Part shown: positions 43,117 to 51,171 of the stretch, piece by piece | Layout: every line of letters begins with the position of its first letter | Numbering within the stretch: the first letter of the stretch is position 1 | Source of the DNA: a virus | Length of the DNA: 55,662 bases | Reading direction: 5' to 3' (one strand) | Virus record (IMG/VR): IMGVR_UViG_3300011430_000013 | Location: 1 to 55,662 of that record | Position numbers and translations under genes: made by a program | Notes under the pieces: generated by a model | Seen by the model: the letters and a program-made list of their open reading frames with translations, nothing else | The model's database searches: none | Told to the model about the DNA's origin: nothing

Positions 43117-44448
43117 TTAATTATTAATAAGGTCACGCATTGGTTCAGCTAATTTCTTATAAATAGGATTTTTATCATTCGTTACATCTATAAAAGTTGT
43201 AAATCCACCTTCCGATTTATCGCCAAAATAAAAACGAGTTTTGTTGCTTACTAATGTATTTGCCTTACTGAACTTGGAAAGGGCTTGAATCAGATATGGC
43301 GAATGTGAACTAATTACAACAGGTATTCCACTTGCGCATAAACTCACAATGATTTTAGCGTATTCAATTTCCCATTGTGGGTGCAAGTGAACCTCTGGTT
43401 CATCTATAATTAATAGCGAGTTTTGATTAACGTATGTAGGATTTAGTAATAATTGGAGTAATCCTAATGATTTTACTCCAGTAGCTATGTTAAAAGCCCG
43501 GACAATAGCTCCATTGTTTTTTATAAAAACTATTCCACCCTCATCACTTTTAAATTTCATTTCTCCAGAAATAACAGATTTAATCATTTTAAATATTTCC
43601 GCAAAGACATCACTACTAACAGGAGGTGAAATTTTAACTTTTTGAGAAATGTCAGAATAGTGCAATGGTAAATCCCCTCGCTGATTTCCCGTTGGGGAAA
43701 ATGCTAAACTATTAGTAATAAATTCTGCCAACTGTACAATCGTTGGCGTTTCAATTATTGTTGCATCTTTTAAATAGAACGGATTGTCAACCTTAAATGA
43801 TGAAGTTAAGTTTTTTTCTACTACAAGTTTAAGAATAGACGTTACCCCTTCTTCAATATTAATACTAAGTTCATTGTCTGTTAAAAGTGAATTAATTTGA
43901 CTTTGAAATATTCTTTGAATGATGTTTCTGTCAAAATATGTTTTATATTTTGCTTCATCCGTTGGAATATCCTCTAAAGTCTGAATAATTTTTTTTTCGT
44001 ATATGTTGATATTTAAAATTGCATCTTCAAACCTCTTTTTCGTGGAATCAGGTGCGTTTACTTTGGTTGATTCTAAATCCTCCTTTACTTTGACAATATA
44101 TTCCCTAACCTCGTTTGCAAGTTCGGCATTAACTGATTGCACTCTGCCAATGTAAAGATTTACTAATTTTTGAACTAAAATATTCGTATTAAATTTTTGA
44201 GCCTTATCTTGAGTGAATGGAATAACAGACCTATGGGACGAATTAATATTATTTAAATTGTTCGTTGACTGGGAATACTTCTCGATATTCATAAAAGTAT
44301 CGGCATTATTTATTGTTTTAATAATCGAATAAATACCTTTGCTTATAAAAGATTTCCCTGTATCATTGGTTCCGGTTATAACAGTTAGTCCATTAACTTC
44401 AATAGAAGCCTCTTTAACAATGCCGAAATTTTTAAAAATGAATTTCAT
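43117..44448 (-). CDS. AAA (OLD/SMC-like) ATPase
   Basis: 443 residues. Walker A GTNDTGKS (26-33), a coiled-coil middle (about 110-250), Walker B LLIIDEPEVHLHP (about 354-366) and SSHSPYLI (about 389-396) with the switch His. This is the AAA_15/AAA_21 layout used in many antiphage systems, without a fused TOPRIM nuclease. Own promoter at 44480-44510. With its two downstream genes it forms a compact accessory operon. Confidence 0.8.
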   Translation of the reverse strand: MKFIFKNFGIVKEASIEVNGLTVITGTNDTGKSFISKGIYSIIKTINNADTFMNIEKYSQSTNNLNNINSSHRSVIPFTQDKAQKFNTNILVQKLVNLYIGRVQSVNAELANEVREYIVKVKEDLESTKVNAPDSTKKRFEDAILNINIYEKKIIQTLEDIPTDEAKYKTYFDRNIIQRIFQSQINSLLTDNELSINIEEGVTSILKLVVEKNLTSSFKVDNPFYLKDATIIETPTIVQLAEFITNSLAFSPTGNQRGDLPLHYSDISQKVKISPPVSSDVFAEIFKMIKSVISGEMKFKSDEGGIVFIKNNGAIVRAFNIATGVKSLGLLQLLLNPTYVNQNSLLIIDEPEVHLHPQWEIEYAKIIVSLCASGIPVVISSHSPYLIQALSKFSKANTLVSNKTRFYFGDKSEGGFTTFIDVTNDKNPIYKKLAEPMRDLINN

Positions 44449-44479
44449 AGTTAATTATTGCTGAAAAAATAAAAGTTTA

Positions 44480-44510
44480 CAAAAGTAGCAATAAAAAAAT
44501 CTCCAACAAT
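44480..44510 (-). promoter_or_regulatory. Promoter of the AAA ATPase operon
   Basis: On the minus strand ATTG (44510-44507), 19 nt, then TACTTTTG (44487-44480), matching TTTG-N19-TAnnTTTG closely. Confidence 0.65.
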
Positions 44511-44542
44511 TTGACTATCAGACTAATTTTTTTTCATGTTTA

Positions 44543-44573
44543 GTTGCAAGTTTGAAACTTATTACTATCTTTG
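44543..44573 (+). promoter_or_regulatory. Promoter with palindromic operator
   Basis: GTTG (44543-44546), 19 nt, TATCTTTG (44566-44573). The spacer contains the palindrome AAGTTTGAAACTT (44548-44560), which recurs at 44774-44786. Confidence 0.65.
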
Positions 44574-44578
44574 CACCC

Positions 44579-44749
44579 ATGAAAGACCCATTTATAGGCT
44601 TGTTAACAATAAAAAATTATGCTGATAAATTCAGCGTTACCACTTCTTATATATATAAATTGATAAAACTAAAAAGGGTACAACCAGTAATAATAGACGG
44701 AGTAAAATTTATTGACACCATAAAATTTCCACGCATACCAACCAAATAA
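44579..44749 (+). CDS. Small excisionase/MerR-type HTH protein
   Basis: 56 residues from MKDPFIGLL, six nt after the promoter element (near-leaderless). LTIKNYADKFSVTTSYIYKL followed by a short hydrophobic wing (VQPVIIDGVKFID) is the layout of small winged HTH/excisionase proteins. It likely binds the palindromes in its own promoter and before the transposase gene. Confidence 0.6.
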   Translation: MKDPFIGLLTIKNYADKFSVTTSYIYKLIKLKRVQPVIIDGVKFIDTIKFPRIPTK

Positions 44750-44773
44750 TATTTTTTTTACCGAAACTGTTTC

Positions 44774-44786
44774 AAGTTTCAAACTT
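44774..44786 (+). repeat. Second copy of the 13-bp palindrome
   Basis: AAGTTTCAAACTT, the same palindrome as at 44548-44560 with the centre base complemented. It lies just before the transposase start. A GAAAC-T-GTTTC palindrome (44763-44773) adjoins it. Confidence 0.6.
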
Positions 44787-44795
44787 CTAACCACT

Positions 44796-45668
44796 ATGGA
44801 AAACACAAAATTTACTTACAAAGAATTTAAAAGAATCTATCCGACTGATACAGCATGTTTGCATAAAATATTCATGCTTCGATATGGACATTTAACCCAT
44901 TGTCCTAAATGCAAAGAACCCGCAGCATGGCGCAGAATTACAACAAGACGTTGTTATCAATGCAGACATTGTTACGAGCAATTCTACCCAACAGCTGGAA
45001 CAGTATTTCACAATGTACGCAGACCTTTAACCGAATACTTTTACATTATGTTTTTATTTACAACCACTCGTCATGGTGTGGCAGCAAAAGAAATTGAAAG
45101 GCAATTAGGTTTGCATTATAAAACCGCTTTCAGAATGTGTCATGTAATCCGCAGGTTAATGGATAAAATAGGAACGGATAAATTAAAAGGATTTGTTGAG
45201 GCGGATGAAACCTATTTTACGCATGGTAAAAGGGATGGCGAAAGGGGTAAAACACCCGATACACAAACACCCGTATTTGGAATGATAGAAAGAATGGGAA
45301 ATGTAAAAGCGTTTGCATTGGATGAAGTAAAAAAGCGGGTAATCTTTCCGTTAATTGAACAGCACATTGACAAGTTAGCAAAATTAAGCACGGATGAATT
45401 TGCGCTTTATACTAATGTTGAAAAGGAGTTAGGCATTAAGCATGGAGCAGTAAAACACGCAATGGGACAATATAGAGCGGGCGACATAACCACAAATACT
45501 ATTGAGGGGTTTTTCGGGCAATTAAAAAGAATGGTTTACGGTGCGCATATTCACATCAGCAAAAAGTATTTACAGGTATATGTTTCTGAATGTGTATTCA
45601 GATACAACAATAGAAAAAATCAAAATGGAATGTTTGAGGCTATTCTAAAGAATCTCCCTTTAGCTTAA
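44796..45668 (+). CDS. IS1595-family (ISXO2-like) transposase
   Basis: 290 residues, full length. N-terminal zinc ribbon (CPKC near 36, CYQCRHC near 53), an HTH-like stretch (GVAAKEIERQLGLHYKTAF), then the DDE-type core: VEADETYF (Asp), DEFALYTN (Asp) and TNTIEGFFGQLKR. No terminal inverted repeats were found, and its end overlaps the next gene by 29 nt, so it may be a domesticated or stranded transposase rather than a mobile IS. Confidence 0.85.
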   Translation: MENTKFTYKEFKRIYPTDTACLHKIFMLRYGHLTHCPKCKEPAAWRRITTRRCYQCRHCYEQFYPTAGTVFHNVRRPLTEYFYIMFLFTTTRHGVAAKEIERQLGLHYKTAFRMCHVIRRLMDKIGTDKLKGFVEADETYFTHGKRDGERGKTPDTQTPVFGMIERMGNVKAFALDEVKKRVIFPLIEQHIDKLAKLSTDEFALYTNVEKELGIKHGAVKHAMGQYRAGDITTNTIEGFFGQLKRMVYGAHIHISKKYLQVYVSECVFRYNNRKNQNGMFEAILKNLPLA

Positions 45669-45852
45669 GCATTTCACCAAGCAATTTATCAAAGTCCTCT
45701 TTGCCTTTCGGGTTGTAATCCTCGTCTTTCATCTTCTTAAAAAATTCCTCTCGATATACTTTTTTCTTTGAACCCCTCCCACCCTTCTTTTTATAAATAA
45801 GATTATCGGGTAAATTAGGTTTGCGTTTTGGTTTCGCTTTTTTCTTTCTCAT
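45640..45852 (-). CDS. Very basic small protein
   Basis: 70 residues from the Met at 45852 (MRKKKAKPKRKPNLPDNL), Lys-rich and soluble. A TACTTTG element lies 8-14 nt upstream of the start. The longer frame from 45906 crosses that promoter. Could be nucleic-acid-binding; not recognised. Confidence 0.5.
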   Translation of the reverse strand: MRKKKAKPKRKPNLPDNLIYKKKGGRGSKKKVYREEFFKKMKDEDYNPKGKEDFDKLLGEMLKLKGDSLE

Positions 45853-45893
45853 TTCAATGCAAAGTACGTAACAACTATTTTTATAAACAAGTG

Positions 45894-45923
45894 TTTGTAC
45901 GTCCATCTAAATAATTATATTTG
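45894..45923 (+). promoter_or_regulatory. Promoter for the gene at 45952
   Basis: TTTG (45894-45897), 18 nt, TATATTTG (45916-45923). The -33 region carries GTACGT (45897-45902), also present at 45864 and 46764. Confidence 0.65.
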
Positions 45924-45951
45924 TTCCTGTATTTAATTCAAAATTGTTTCA

Positions 45952-46530
45952 ATGAAAAAAGTATCTGATGATTGGATTGATAGCGAACTAATAAGGCTAT
46001 CACAAAAAGACGCTGTAATAAAATGTGAACGGTTTATGTTCCGGCTAACAGCAGAAGCCATAATAGAAGATTCGTTTCGTGTCAGTAATGAGGCTGCGCC
46101 AAACCCACCCGGTTATTTTTATGTAAAAAAGAAAATAATTGATTTAGTAAATAAAGAAAAAATGGGAACAGATGGTGCAATAACTCACCTGCAATTATTG
46201 AACAATGATAAATTCAATAAAAAAATACAAGACGCAACCATTGAAGATGTTTATAATATTGCTGCGCCAAATTACCCGTTAATGGATTATAAACAGTCTT
46301 TCGTTAACGCTGTATTTAATGCTCAAAGCTCATTGTATTGGACAATCAAATACACATTAAAAACAATAAAACTTACTTGTGTTTCATTAAGTGTAATTGA
46401 TGGAACTGCCATACTATTTTACATTAATCAATTCAATGAAATAAACAGCATGAAAGTAATTAAGAAGCAAATAACCGATGTGGAACTATTTGTACCTACT
46501 AAGAAGATAGGTAATAAGGTCATCAGTTAA
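45952..46530 (+). CDS. Hypothetical protein
   Basis: 192 residues, soluble with a hydrophobic C-terminal region (KLTCVSLSVIDGTAILFYI). Own promoter. Converges on the next minus-strand gene with a 45-nt overlap. No family recognised; accessory island. Confidence 0.6.
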   Translation: MKKVSDDWIDSELIRLSQKDAVIKCERFMFRLTAEAIIEDSFRVSNEAAPNPPGYFYVKKKIIDLVNKEKMGTDGAITHLQLLNNDKFNKKIQDATIEDVYNIAAPNYPLMDYKQSFVNAVFNAQSSLYWTIKYTLKTIKLTCVSLSVIDGTAILFYINQFNEINSMKVIKKQITDVELFVPTKKIGNKVIS

Positions 46531-46683
46531 ATGTTTGTTTTGCTCAAACCAATTATAAAAAAACAAATCCGGCTTATCCGTTGGAGTTAAAGAATTAAAT
46601 AATAAAATGCTTGAACATTTCTCTTTAGAATTTAGCAACGTAAGCAAGCCCTTTTTGATTCTCTTTTTTTCTTTTGTATTCAT
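46486..46683 (-). CDS. Hypothetical small protein
   Basis: 65 residues from MNTKEKKRIKKGLLTLL. A -7 element (46784-46791) sits about 100 nt upstream. Aromatic C terminus (DLFFYNWFEQNKH). Unknown function. Confidence 0.5.
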   Translation of the reverse strand: MNTKEKKRIKKGLLTLLNSKEKCSSILLFNSLTPTDKPDLFFYNWFEQNKHLTDDLITYLLSRYK

Positions 46684-46783
46684 ATTTAAACCCATTTATA
46701 ATTTTCATTTCAAATCTTTTTTTGCGGGTTTAAATTCTGTTAAGTTTTATCTTTCAAGTGTTCGTACGTGACAATCACCTTCA

Positions 46784-46791
46784 CAAAGATA
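46784..46791 (-). promoter_or_regulatory. -7 element for the gene at 46683
   Basis: TATCTTTG on the minus strand. The -33 match is poor. GTACGT at 46764-46769 lies just downstream of the expected start site, where a repressor could bind. The rest of 46696-46889 is AT-rich with no gene seen. Confidence 0.4.
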
Positions 46792-46889
46792 TAATTTAGA
46801 GGGACAAACCCGAATATTCAAACTAAGCAAACAAGCTACAAAAATAGTAAAAAATAAATTTAACAATCTAACTATAAATAAATAATAAT

Positions 46890-47261
46890 ATGAAAACAAA
46901 AATAAATTTAAGTATTGACCGGGCGCAGGAGCTTGCCAATATGCTACACACTAACATTTTTGAGGGCGTTAATGCAGCCGATGAAATTGTGTTTCGCTGT
47001 AATTGCATGACAATAAAACAGGCATCTGAAAAGGTTAAATTCGCTTTTGGGGATGGTGCGTATTTTATTAAAGTGGTGCAAGTGCCGGTTAAAAAAGTTA
47101 GTCAGGATGACCGCAACCACGAAGCGCAGCAATTAATTTATGAAGTATTAGAACATATTTCAGCCGGGCGAATGAATATAGACCTGATGAAACAGAAACT
47201 AATTCAGGCAGCCAAAAATTTACCCTGCAAACTTCATTCAGGTTTATCTAAATATAATTAA
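46890..47261 (+). CDS. Hypothetical protein
   Basis: 123 residues, begins MKTKINLSIDRAQELANML. Mostly helical with a central strand pair (YFIKVVQVPVKKV). First of a group of plus-strand small genes with similar spacing. Not recognised. Confidence 0.55.
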   Translation: MKTKINLSIDRAQELANMLHTNIFEGVNAADEIVFRCNCMTIKQASEKVKFAFGDGAYFIKVVQVPVKKVSQDDRNHEAQQLIYEVLEHISAGRMNIDLMKQKLIQAAKNLPCKLHSGLSKYN

Positions 47262-47332
47262 TCCAATAACTCAAAGAACACAATTCAAAAATACAAATTA
47301 ATAATTAAATAACAAAGCTATGACACAAAAAA

Positions 47333-47575
47333 ATGAAAACAGAAAAAATTGAAAAAAATTACATTTTGGCTTATAAGTGCCGTAAAATGTCAAGGGTTCC
47401 TAAGTCGTTTCCTTATGCCGGGGCGGTTCAGGTACTCGATGCGTGGACAACTAATAGCTCATACGAAAAAATGACGGGCTTTATCAAAGACGCTTTAGAA
47501 CTTGGAGCCACTCATATATTCTGGATTCCTGCCGGAGCTACACAGGGAACACTTGTACCAATTTCAAAATCTTAA
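47333..47575 (+). CDS. Hypothetical small protein
   Basis: 80 residues with a Lys-rich N terminus and a compact second half (ALELGATHIFWIPAGATQG). Not recognised. Confidence 0.5.
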   Translation: MKTEKIEKNYILAYKCRKMSRVPKSFPYAGAVQVLDAWTTNSSYEKMTGFIKDALELGATHIFWIPAGATQGTLVPISKS

Positions 47576-47587
47576 TTCACTCAACGA

Positions 47588-47731
47588 ATGAAAAGACTAA
47601 GACTTTTAAAATTATACAACATGGAGGACTGGCAAACCGGCAGATGTTCTTTTAAGCAATACTCCCGGTCTTTTACAATCCGATACTATCTTAGAAAACT
47701 GAAAAGATTAAGAATTAAAATAATATGGTAA
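47588..47731 (+). CDS. Hypothetical very basic small protein
   Basis: 47 residues, Arg/Lys/Leu-rich (MKRLRLLKLYNMEDWQ at the start, LRKLKRLRIKIIW at the end). Starts 13 nt after the previous stop. Could be a nucleic-acid- or membrane-binding peptide. Confidence 0.4.
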   Translation: MKRLRLLKLYNMEDWQTGRCSFKQYSRSFTIRYYLRKLKRLRIKIIW

Positions 47732-47747
47732 ACATAAAATTAAAAAT

Positions 47748-48047
47748 ATGGAAAAACTAAAATTAAATGATAGTGGGTTTGAATCCGAAAAGTATCGAAG
47801 TTTCCTTGTTACTGACGATGATAATTTAACGTTGCGGGCGCAAGTTTATGGCAACACTTTAGAAGAATCAAAAGCTAATGCCGAACGCCTTGTTAAGTGC
47901 TGGAATATGCACGATGATTTAGTAAGGGCAACTAAACTGCTTTTGGGGGCGTTAATGCTATTAACTGATAACGGGGATGACCTTACAGCGGAAGGGCTTA
48001 TAAATGTTGAGGAAATAAAAAAAATATTAAAACAAGATAACGAATAA
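47748..48047 (+). CDS. Hypothetical protein
   Basis: 99 residues. TLEESKANAERLVKCWNMHDDLV resembles the common small phage proteins with an AxRLVxCWN pattern found in early regions; function unknown. Confidence 0.55.
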   Translation: MEKLKLNDSGFESEKYRSFLVTDDDNLTLRAQVYGNTLEESKANAERLVKCWNMHDDLVRATKLLLGALMLLTDNGDDLTAEGLINVEEIKKILKQDNE

Positions 48048-48061
48048 CTAAAATTAAAACT

Positions 48062-48391
48062 ATGAAAAAAACATTTTGGATTTCTTTTGCAACTGATGAA
48101 ACAGGAAATTTAGGCTGCTGTATTGTGGATGCGAAAAATGAAACGGATGCTATTAAAAAAACGTGGAAGCTGAAAATTAATCCGGGCGGTCAGGCGATGC
48201 TTACCGAATACGCATTGAATGAAAGCGCTAAAATTGAAATAGCTAAGTGGGGGAAAAATAAACTTATCAGCCCCGAAGATTTAATGAATGACGGGTACAA
48301 AAAGCTGAAAGATTTGGATTTAGATTTGCAGGATAAAATTACAAACCTTACCCGCGTTTCAGGGGTGTGTGAAAAACATAACAAAAAATGA
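48062..48391 (+). CDS. Hypothetical protein
   Basis: 109 residues. Strand-rich N terminus (KTFWISFATDETGNLGCCIV), helical C terminus. It overlaps the next start as ATGA. Not recognised. Confidence 0.55.
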   Translation: MKKTFWISFATDETGNLGCCIVDAKNETDAIKKTWKLKINPGGQAMLTEYALNESAKIEIAKWGKNKLISPEDLMNDGYKKLKDLDLDLQDKITNLTRVSGVCEKHNKK

Positions 48392-48519
48392 AAAACTTCT
48401 CTGAATCTTTACTTTGCTTGGCTCTGTTCCGGGCTGATAATTGGTACGAAAAATATTGTTGCATTGCATTTTGGGGAACGGTTATTTCGTTGTTTACATT
48501 TATAATATTTGAATTATGA
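48388..48519 (+). CDS. Small single-span membrane protein
   Basis: 43 residues with one hydrophobic C-terminal helix (CCIAFWGTVISLFTFIIF). Both ends overlap neighbours as ATGA, supporting a real gene. Confidence 0.5.
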   Translation: MKNFSESLLCLALFRADNWYEKYCCIAFWGTVISLFTFIIFEL

Positions 48520-48701
48520 AATCAATTTTTTATTCGTGTGTGCATCCAAAAATCCGGGAGCAACTACTTTGGTTAGATGTTTCGCCATACCATTGCGGGG
48601 GCGCGGCTATGCCTGCCTCTTGGTGGCTCGCTTACTTTGGAAAAGAGGTGGAAACATTTACGTGTTCGGTTTGGCTGGATGCGGATGTTTCAAGTAACTA
48701 A
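48516..48701 (+). CDS. Hypothetical small protein
   Basis: 61 residues, Cys/Trp-rich (SCVHPKIREQLLWLDVSPYH). The ATG overlaps the previous stop. A shifted frame (48509-48697) exists but lacks this coupling. Last gene of the plus-strand group, meeting the minus-strand early operon. Confidence 0.5.
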   Translation: MKSIFYSCVHPKIREQLLWLDVSPYHCGGAAMPASWWLAYFGKEVETFTCSVWLDADVSSN

Positions 48702-49126
48702 ACTTCTTTTATTATTATGCCGTCAATAGCTTCCATTAATTTCTTTTTTATTCTGTAAACAGGGAGCGTTCGGGTAAATTTACTCTTTACGTCCTCAACT
48801 ACATATTCGTCCGGTTCAGGAATATCATTTGCGCCCATGCTTAAAGTTGTATAAACAAAATCGGCAATGTATTTACAAATTACAAAACCATTTACTGATA
48901 AAATAAATTCCTTTTGGCATTGCAGGTTTGTTATTAGTCCGGCTTTTTCCATCATGGTTAATTCTAAATACCTGGCTGCCTCTTTTTTGCTGTCAAACTT
49001 TCGCCCGTGTGCCTCAACTACCTTGTTCCGGTACTTGTTCGGCTTTTCTGTTACCACTGTCCGGCTGTGGCTTAGTTCTTTTTCCTGATGCGCCCGAAGT
49101 TCGGCTGATGTCCATTTAACGCCCAT
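48698..49126 (-). CDS. DUF1064-family phage protein (predicted PD-(D/E)xK nuclease)
   Basis: 142 residues. KYRNKVVEAHGRKFDSKKEAARYLEL, then ADFVY and YVVEDVKSKFTR, match DUF1064. The DF...VEDVKS set resembles the metal site of PD-(D/E)xK nucleases, with E in KKEAARYLEL. Such proteins occur in phage replication or recombination regions, possibly as Holliday-junction or repair nucleases. End of the early operon. Confidence 0.75.
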   Translation of the reverse strand: MGVKWTSAELRAHQEKELSHSRTVVTEKPNKYRNKVVEAHGRKFDSKKEAARYLELTMMEKAGLITNLQCQKEFILSVNGFVICKYIADFVYTTLSMGANDIPEPDEYVVEDVKSKFTRTLPVYRIKKKLMEAIDGIIIKEV

Positions 49127-49127
49127 G

Positions 49128-49310
49128 TTACCTCTCGATTTCTTTTACTTTTAGTTTATTTTCCCACAAATCTAAATATTCAACCATTAACACGCCTTTG
49201 TCGGTTATCGCTATTTGTTCAATTTTAGAATAACAGTAATTGTGTTCCGCAAATAGCTGATTAAGTTCTTTAATTTGGTGGTCGGTTAAAACTTGGAATG
49301 TGCCTGTCAT
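49128..49310 (-). CDS. Hypothetical small protein
   Basis: 60 residues, MTGTFQVLTDHQIKELNQLF then strands (QIAITDKGVLMVEYL). Coupled to the HNH-like gene upstream (4-nt overlap). Not recognised. Confidence 0.5.
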   Translation of the reverse strand: MTGTFQVLTDHQIKELNQLFAEHNYCYSKIEQIAITDKGVLMVEYLDLWENKLKVKEIER

Positions 49311-49774
49311 TTTAACCAGCCCTTCTCTCTTGCCCTTATTGGTTTATCGTGGATGTAGTTGTGTCCCGCGCGGCTGACCGCCATCCATGTGCTGACATCT
49401 AAAAAATGTGCTGACCGTTTACTGCCCGCAAAAGTATGGTGTACTTCTACGCTGGGGTTGCCAAAAATGGCGCACTTCGGATTCTCTTTCAGGAATTTTG
49501 CCCGCAGCTTTAGGTATTCCCGGTTCTGTATTTCACGCTTTTTTGACATTTTTCGGATTGGCTTGGCTTTATTAGGTCGCTTATAGGCTCGTTTCGCGGG
49601 TTGGGTGGTATCGGAATACCTTTTAACCTCTTTTAGTAAGTCCTGTGCCTTCTTTGCAAGCCTTTTGGGGTACTTCCCCGCTTTTAGGTCAGCCTCTAAA
49701 TTGGCTTTTTGCCTATCCCACCACTTCTTTATGCCTTTTTCCCGGCTCTTTCTCATGCTTTCGGTTAGGTTCAT
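49307..49774 (-). CDS. HNH endonuclease-like protein
   Basis: 155 residues from MNLTESMRKS; that ATG follows the upstream stop by one base. Basic helical N-terminal half, then LRAKFLKENPKCAIFG, VEVHHTFAGSK and SRAGHNYIHDKP, which fit an HNH fold with the H-H and N-H residues but only one of the usual Cys pairs. Phage HNH proteins often aid packaging or homing; with this position, a recombination or early role (NinG-like) is possible. Confidence 0.6.
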   Translation of the reverse strand: MNLTESMRKSREKGIKKWWDRQKANLEADLKAGKYPKRLAKKAQDLLKEVKRYSDTTQPAKRAYKRPNKAKPIRKMSKKREIQNREYLKLRAKFLKENPKCAIFGNPSVEVHHTFAGSKRSAHFLDVSTWMAVSRAGHNYIHDKPIRAREKGWLK

Positions 49775-49775
49775 G

Positions 49776-50069
49776 TTATGCGGTTTTGGCGGGGTGTAAA
49801 TGTTTGATTTTGAAATTATTAACAATTTCTGTCAGCCCCGTGTGCGATTTGCCCGTTCGGGTGTAGTCTTGATATTCAAACTCTAATTCTATCTTTTCTC
49901 TCACTTTGCAGATTTTGCAAAAAATTGTTTTGTGTGATAGGTCGGTTTCAATGGTGCTGCTGTCCGGCAATGGCTTTTTCTTGCCGTTCATCCTTGTGCG
50001 GGGGTTGTTCTGTATTACATCCTCTTTGTGGAATACGCTTTTCTGAAAGGGGTGCTTGCTTCGTGCCAT
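49776..50069 (-). CDS. Hypothetical protein with CxxC motif
   Basis: 97 residues with a basic start and FCKICKVREK in the middle. Only one CxxC, so zinc binding is uncertain. Not recognised. Confidence 0.5.
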   Translation of the reverse strand: MARSKHPFQKSVFHKEDVIQNNPRTRMNGKKKPLPDSSTIETDLSHKTIFCKICKVREKIELEFEYQDYTRTGKSHTGLTEIVNNFKIKHLHPAKTA

Positions 50070-50215
50070 TATTTTTTCTTTTTTCTCTTTATCCGGTTTT
50101 TCCTGTATGATATGCCAATTCTTTCATACATAGCCCTTTTTTGTTGCTCCTGATACTCAACCATTTTGACAAGTTCGGGGTTTAGTCCTGCGGGTAGTGG
50201 GAATAGTTCTCTCAT
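50069..50215 (-). CDS. Hypothetical small basic protein
   Basis: 48 residues, MRELFPLPAGLNPELVKMV start and a Lys/Arg tail. Abuts both neighbours. A recurrent type in phage early regions but not named. Confidence 0.45.
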   Translation of the reverse strand: MRELFPLPAGLNPELVKMVEYQEQQKRAMYERIGISYRKNRIKRKKKK

Positions 50216-50216
50216 T

Positions 50217-50426
50217 TCATTGCTCCATTACTTGTTTAATTGTGGCGGTGAAAGTGAAATTTGATACGTCCCATTTCTCTAAATTGGGGTCTTTGTTGAG
50301 GGAACGTAGGGCGGTGCGCTGATAAAACCTGTCCTGATAATCCTCTGCGCTGCGGGCAATCGTTTCTGTTGTCAGCACTTCTTTGGTTTTTTTGTGGGTT
50401 ATACGCACCGAAAATAATGCAATCAT
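50217..50426 (-). CDS. Hypothetical small protein
   Basis: 69 residues, strand-rich start (MIALFSVRITHKKTKEVLTT) and central helix. Not recognised. Four-nt gap to the replication-type gene upstream. Confidence 0.5.
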   Translation of the reverse strand: MIALFSVRITHKKTKEVLTTETIARSAEDYQDRFYQRTALRSLNKDPNLEKWDVSNFTFTATIKQVMEQ

Positions 50427-50430
50427 CTAT

Positions 50431-51171
50431 TCAGGCTGTTAGTAAGTTCAATAGTTCATTTTTTATTTTTTCCTCCCCTGAATCTACTCCATATTTTATT
50501 TTTTCTAATTGCGCAATCCACGATAATTTATATTCTTTTTTCAATGTAGGAATGGATTTTATAAACACATTGTAATCTGCTTTACTTAATACGGGGTCGA
50601 AATTTTCAGCAGCTTTTATTTGTTCGGGAAATATCGAGGGGGTGCGCCATCCTTTTACTATTTCACCGTATGTTTTATGTAAAATGCCTTTTACGATTTC
50701 TTTTACCTGTTCCGGTTCTGCTCGTTTTTCGTCTGAGGGTATAGCTATATGGTTAGACTTGTGAATGGATTCTCGGTATGCGCTTTTTTCCTGTTCAAAT
50801 AATGATACCGCTTTAAATAATATTGCGGGGGTGATGGTAAAGCTGCTGCCATAAACTTTGAGTTCTTCAAGGTGTGAATTTAATAAAAAGAATTTGAAAA
50901 ACAAAATTATATCATCCCTTTTCCAGTCCTGTTTATTTTCAAGTATGTTTTGAGAAAATATAACGGGAGTGTTCACCAAATCGGATTGCGGGTAGTTGGC
51001 TTTAATAAAGTTCAGCGTTTGCAGGGCTATCCACTTTTGCAGGGGCTTTTCAAATCCGCGTCTTTTTAAAGACAGGAAGTTGATGCCTTTCTTTTGCAGG
51101 GATTCGGAAACGCTGCTAACCGATTTTCTCGGCAATCTGCTGCTCGATACTTTTTGAATCTCCGTTCCCAT
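50431..51171 (-). CDS. Possible replication protein
   Basis: 246 residues, Lys/Ser-rich start, helical middle (DWKRDDIILFFKFFLLN) and charged C terminus. It overlaps the upstream gene by 56 nt. I infer a replication role from position only; no helicase, primase or AAA motif is visible. Confidence 0.45.
   Translation of the reverse strand: MGTEIQKVSSSRLPRKSVSSVSESLQKKGINFLSLKRRGFEKPLQKWIALQTLNFIKANYPQSDLVNTPVIFSQNILENKQDWKRDDIILFFKFFLLNSHLEELKVYGSSFTITPAILFKAVSLFEQEKSAYRESIHKSNHIAIPSDEKRAEPEQVKEIVKGILHKTYGEIVKGWRTPSIFPEQIKAAENFDPVLSKADYNVFIKSIPTLKKEYKLSWIAQLEKIKYGVDSGEEKIKNELLNLLTA

Noticed and set aside
44796-45668. Intact insertion sequence around the transposase
   Set aside because: No terminal inverted repeats or target duplication found on either side, and the coding end overlaps the next gene.
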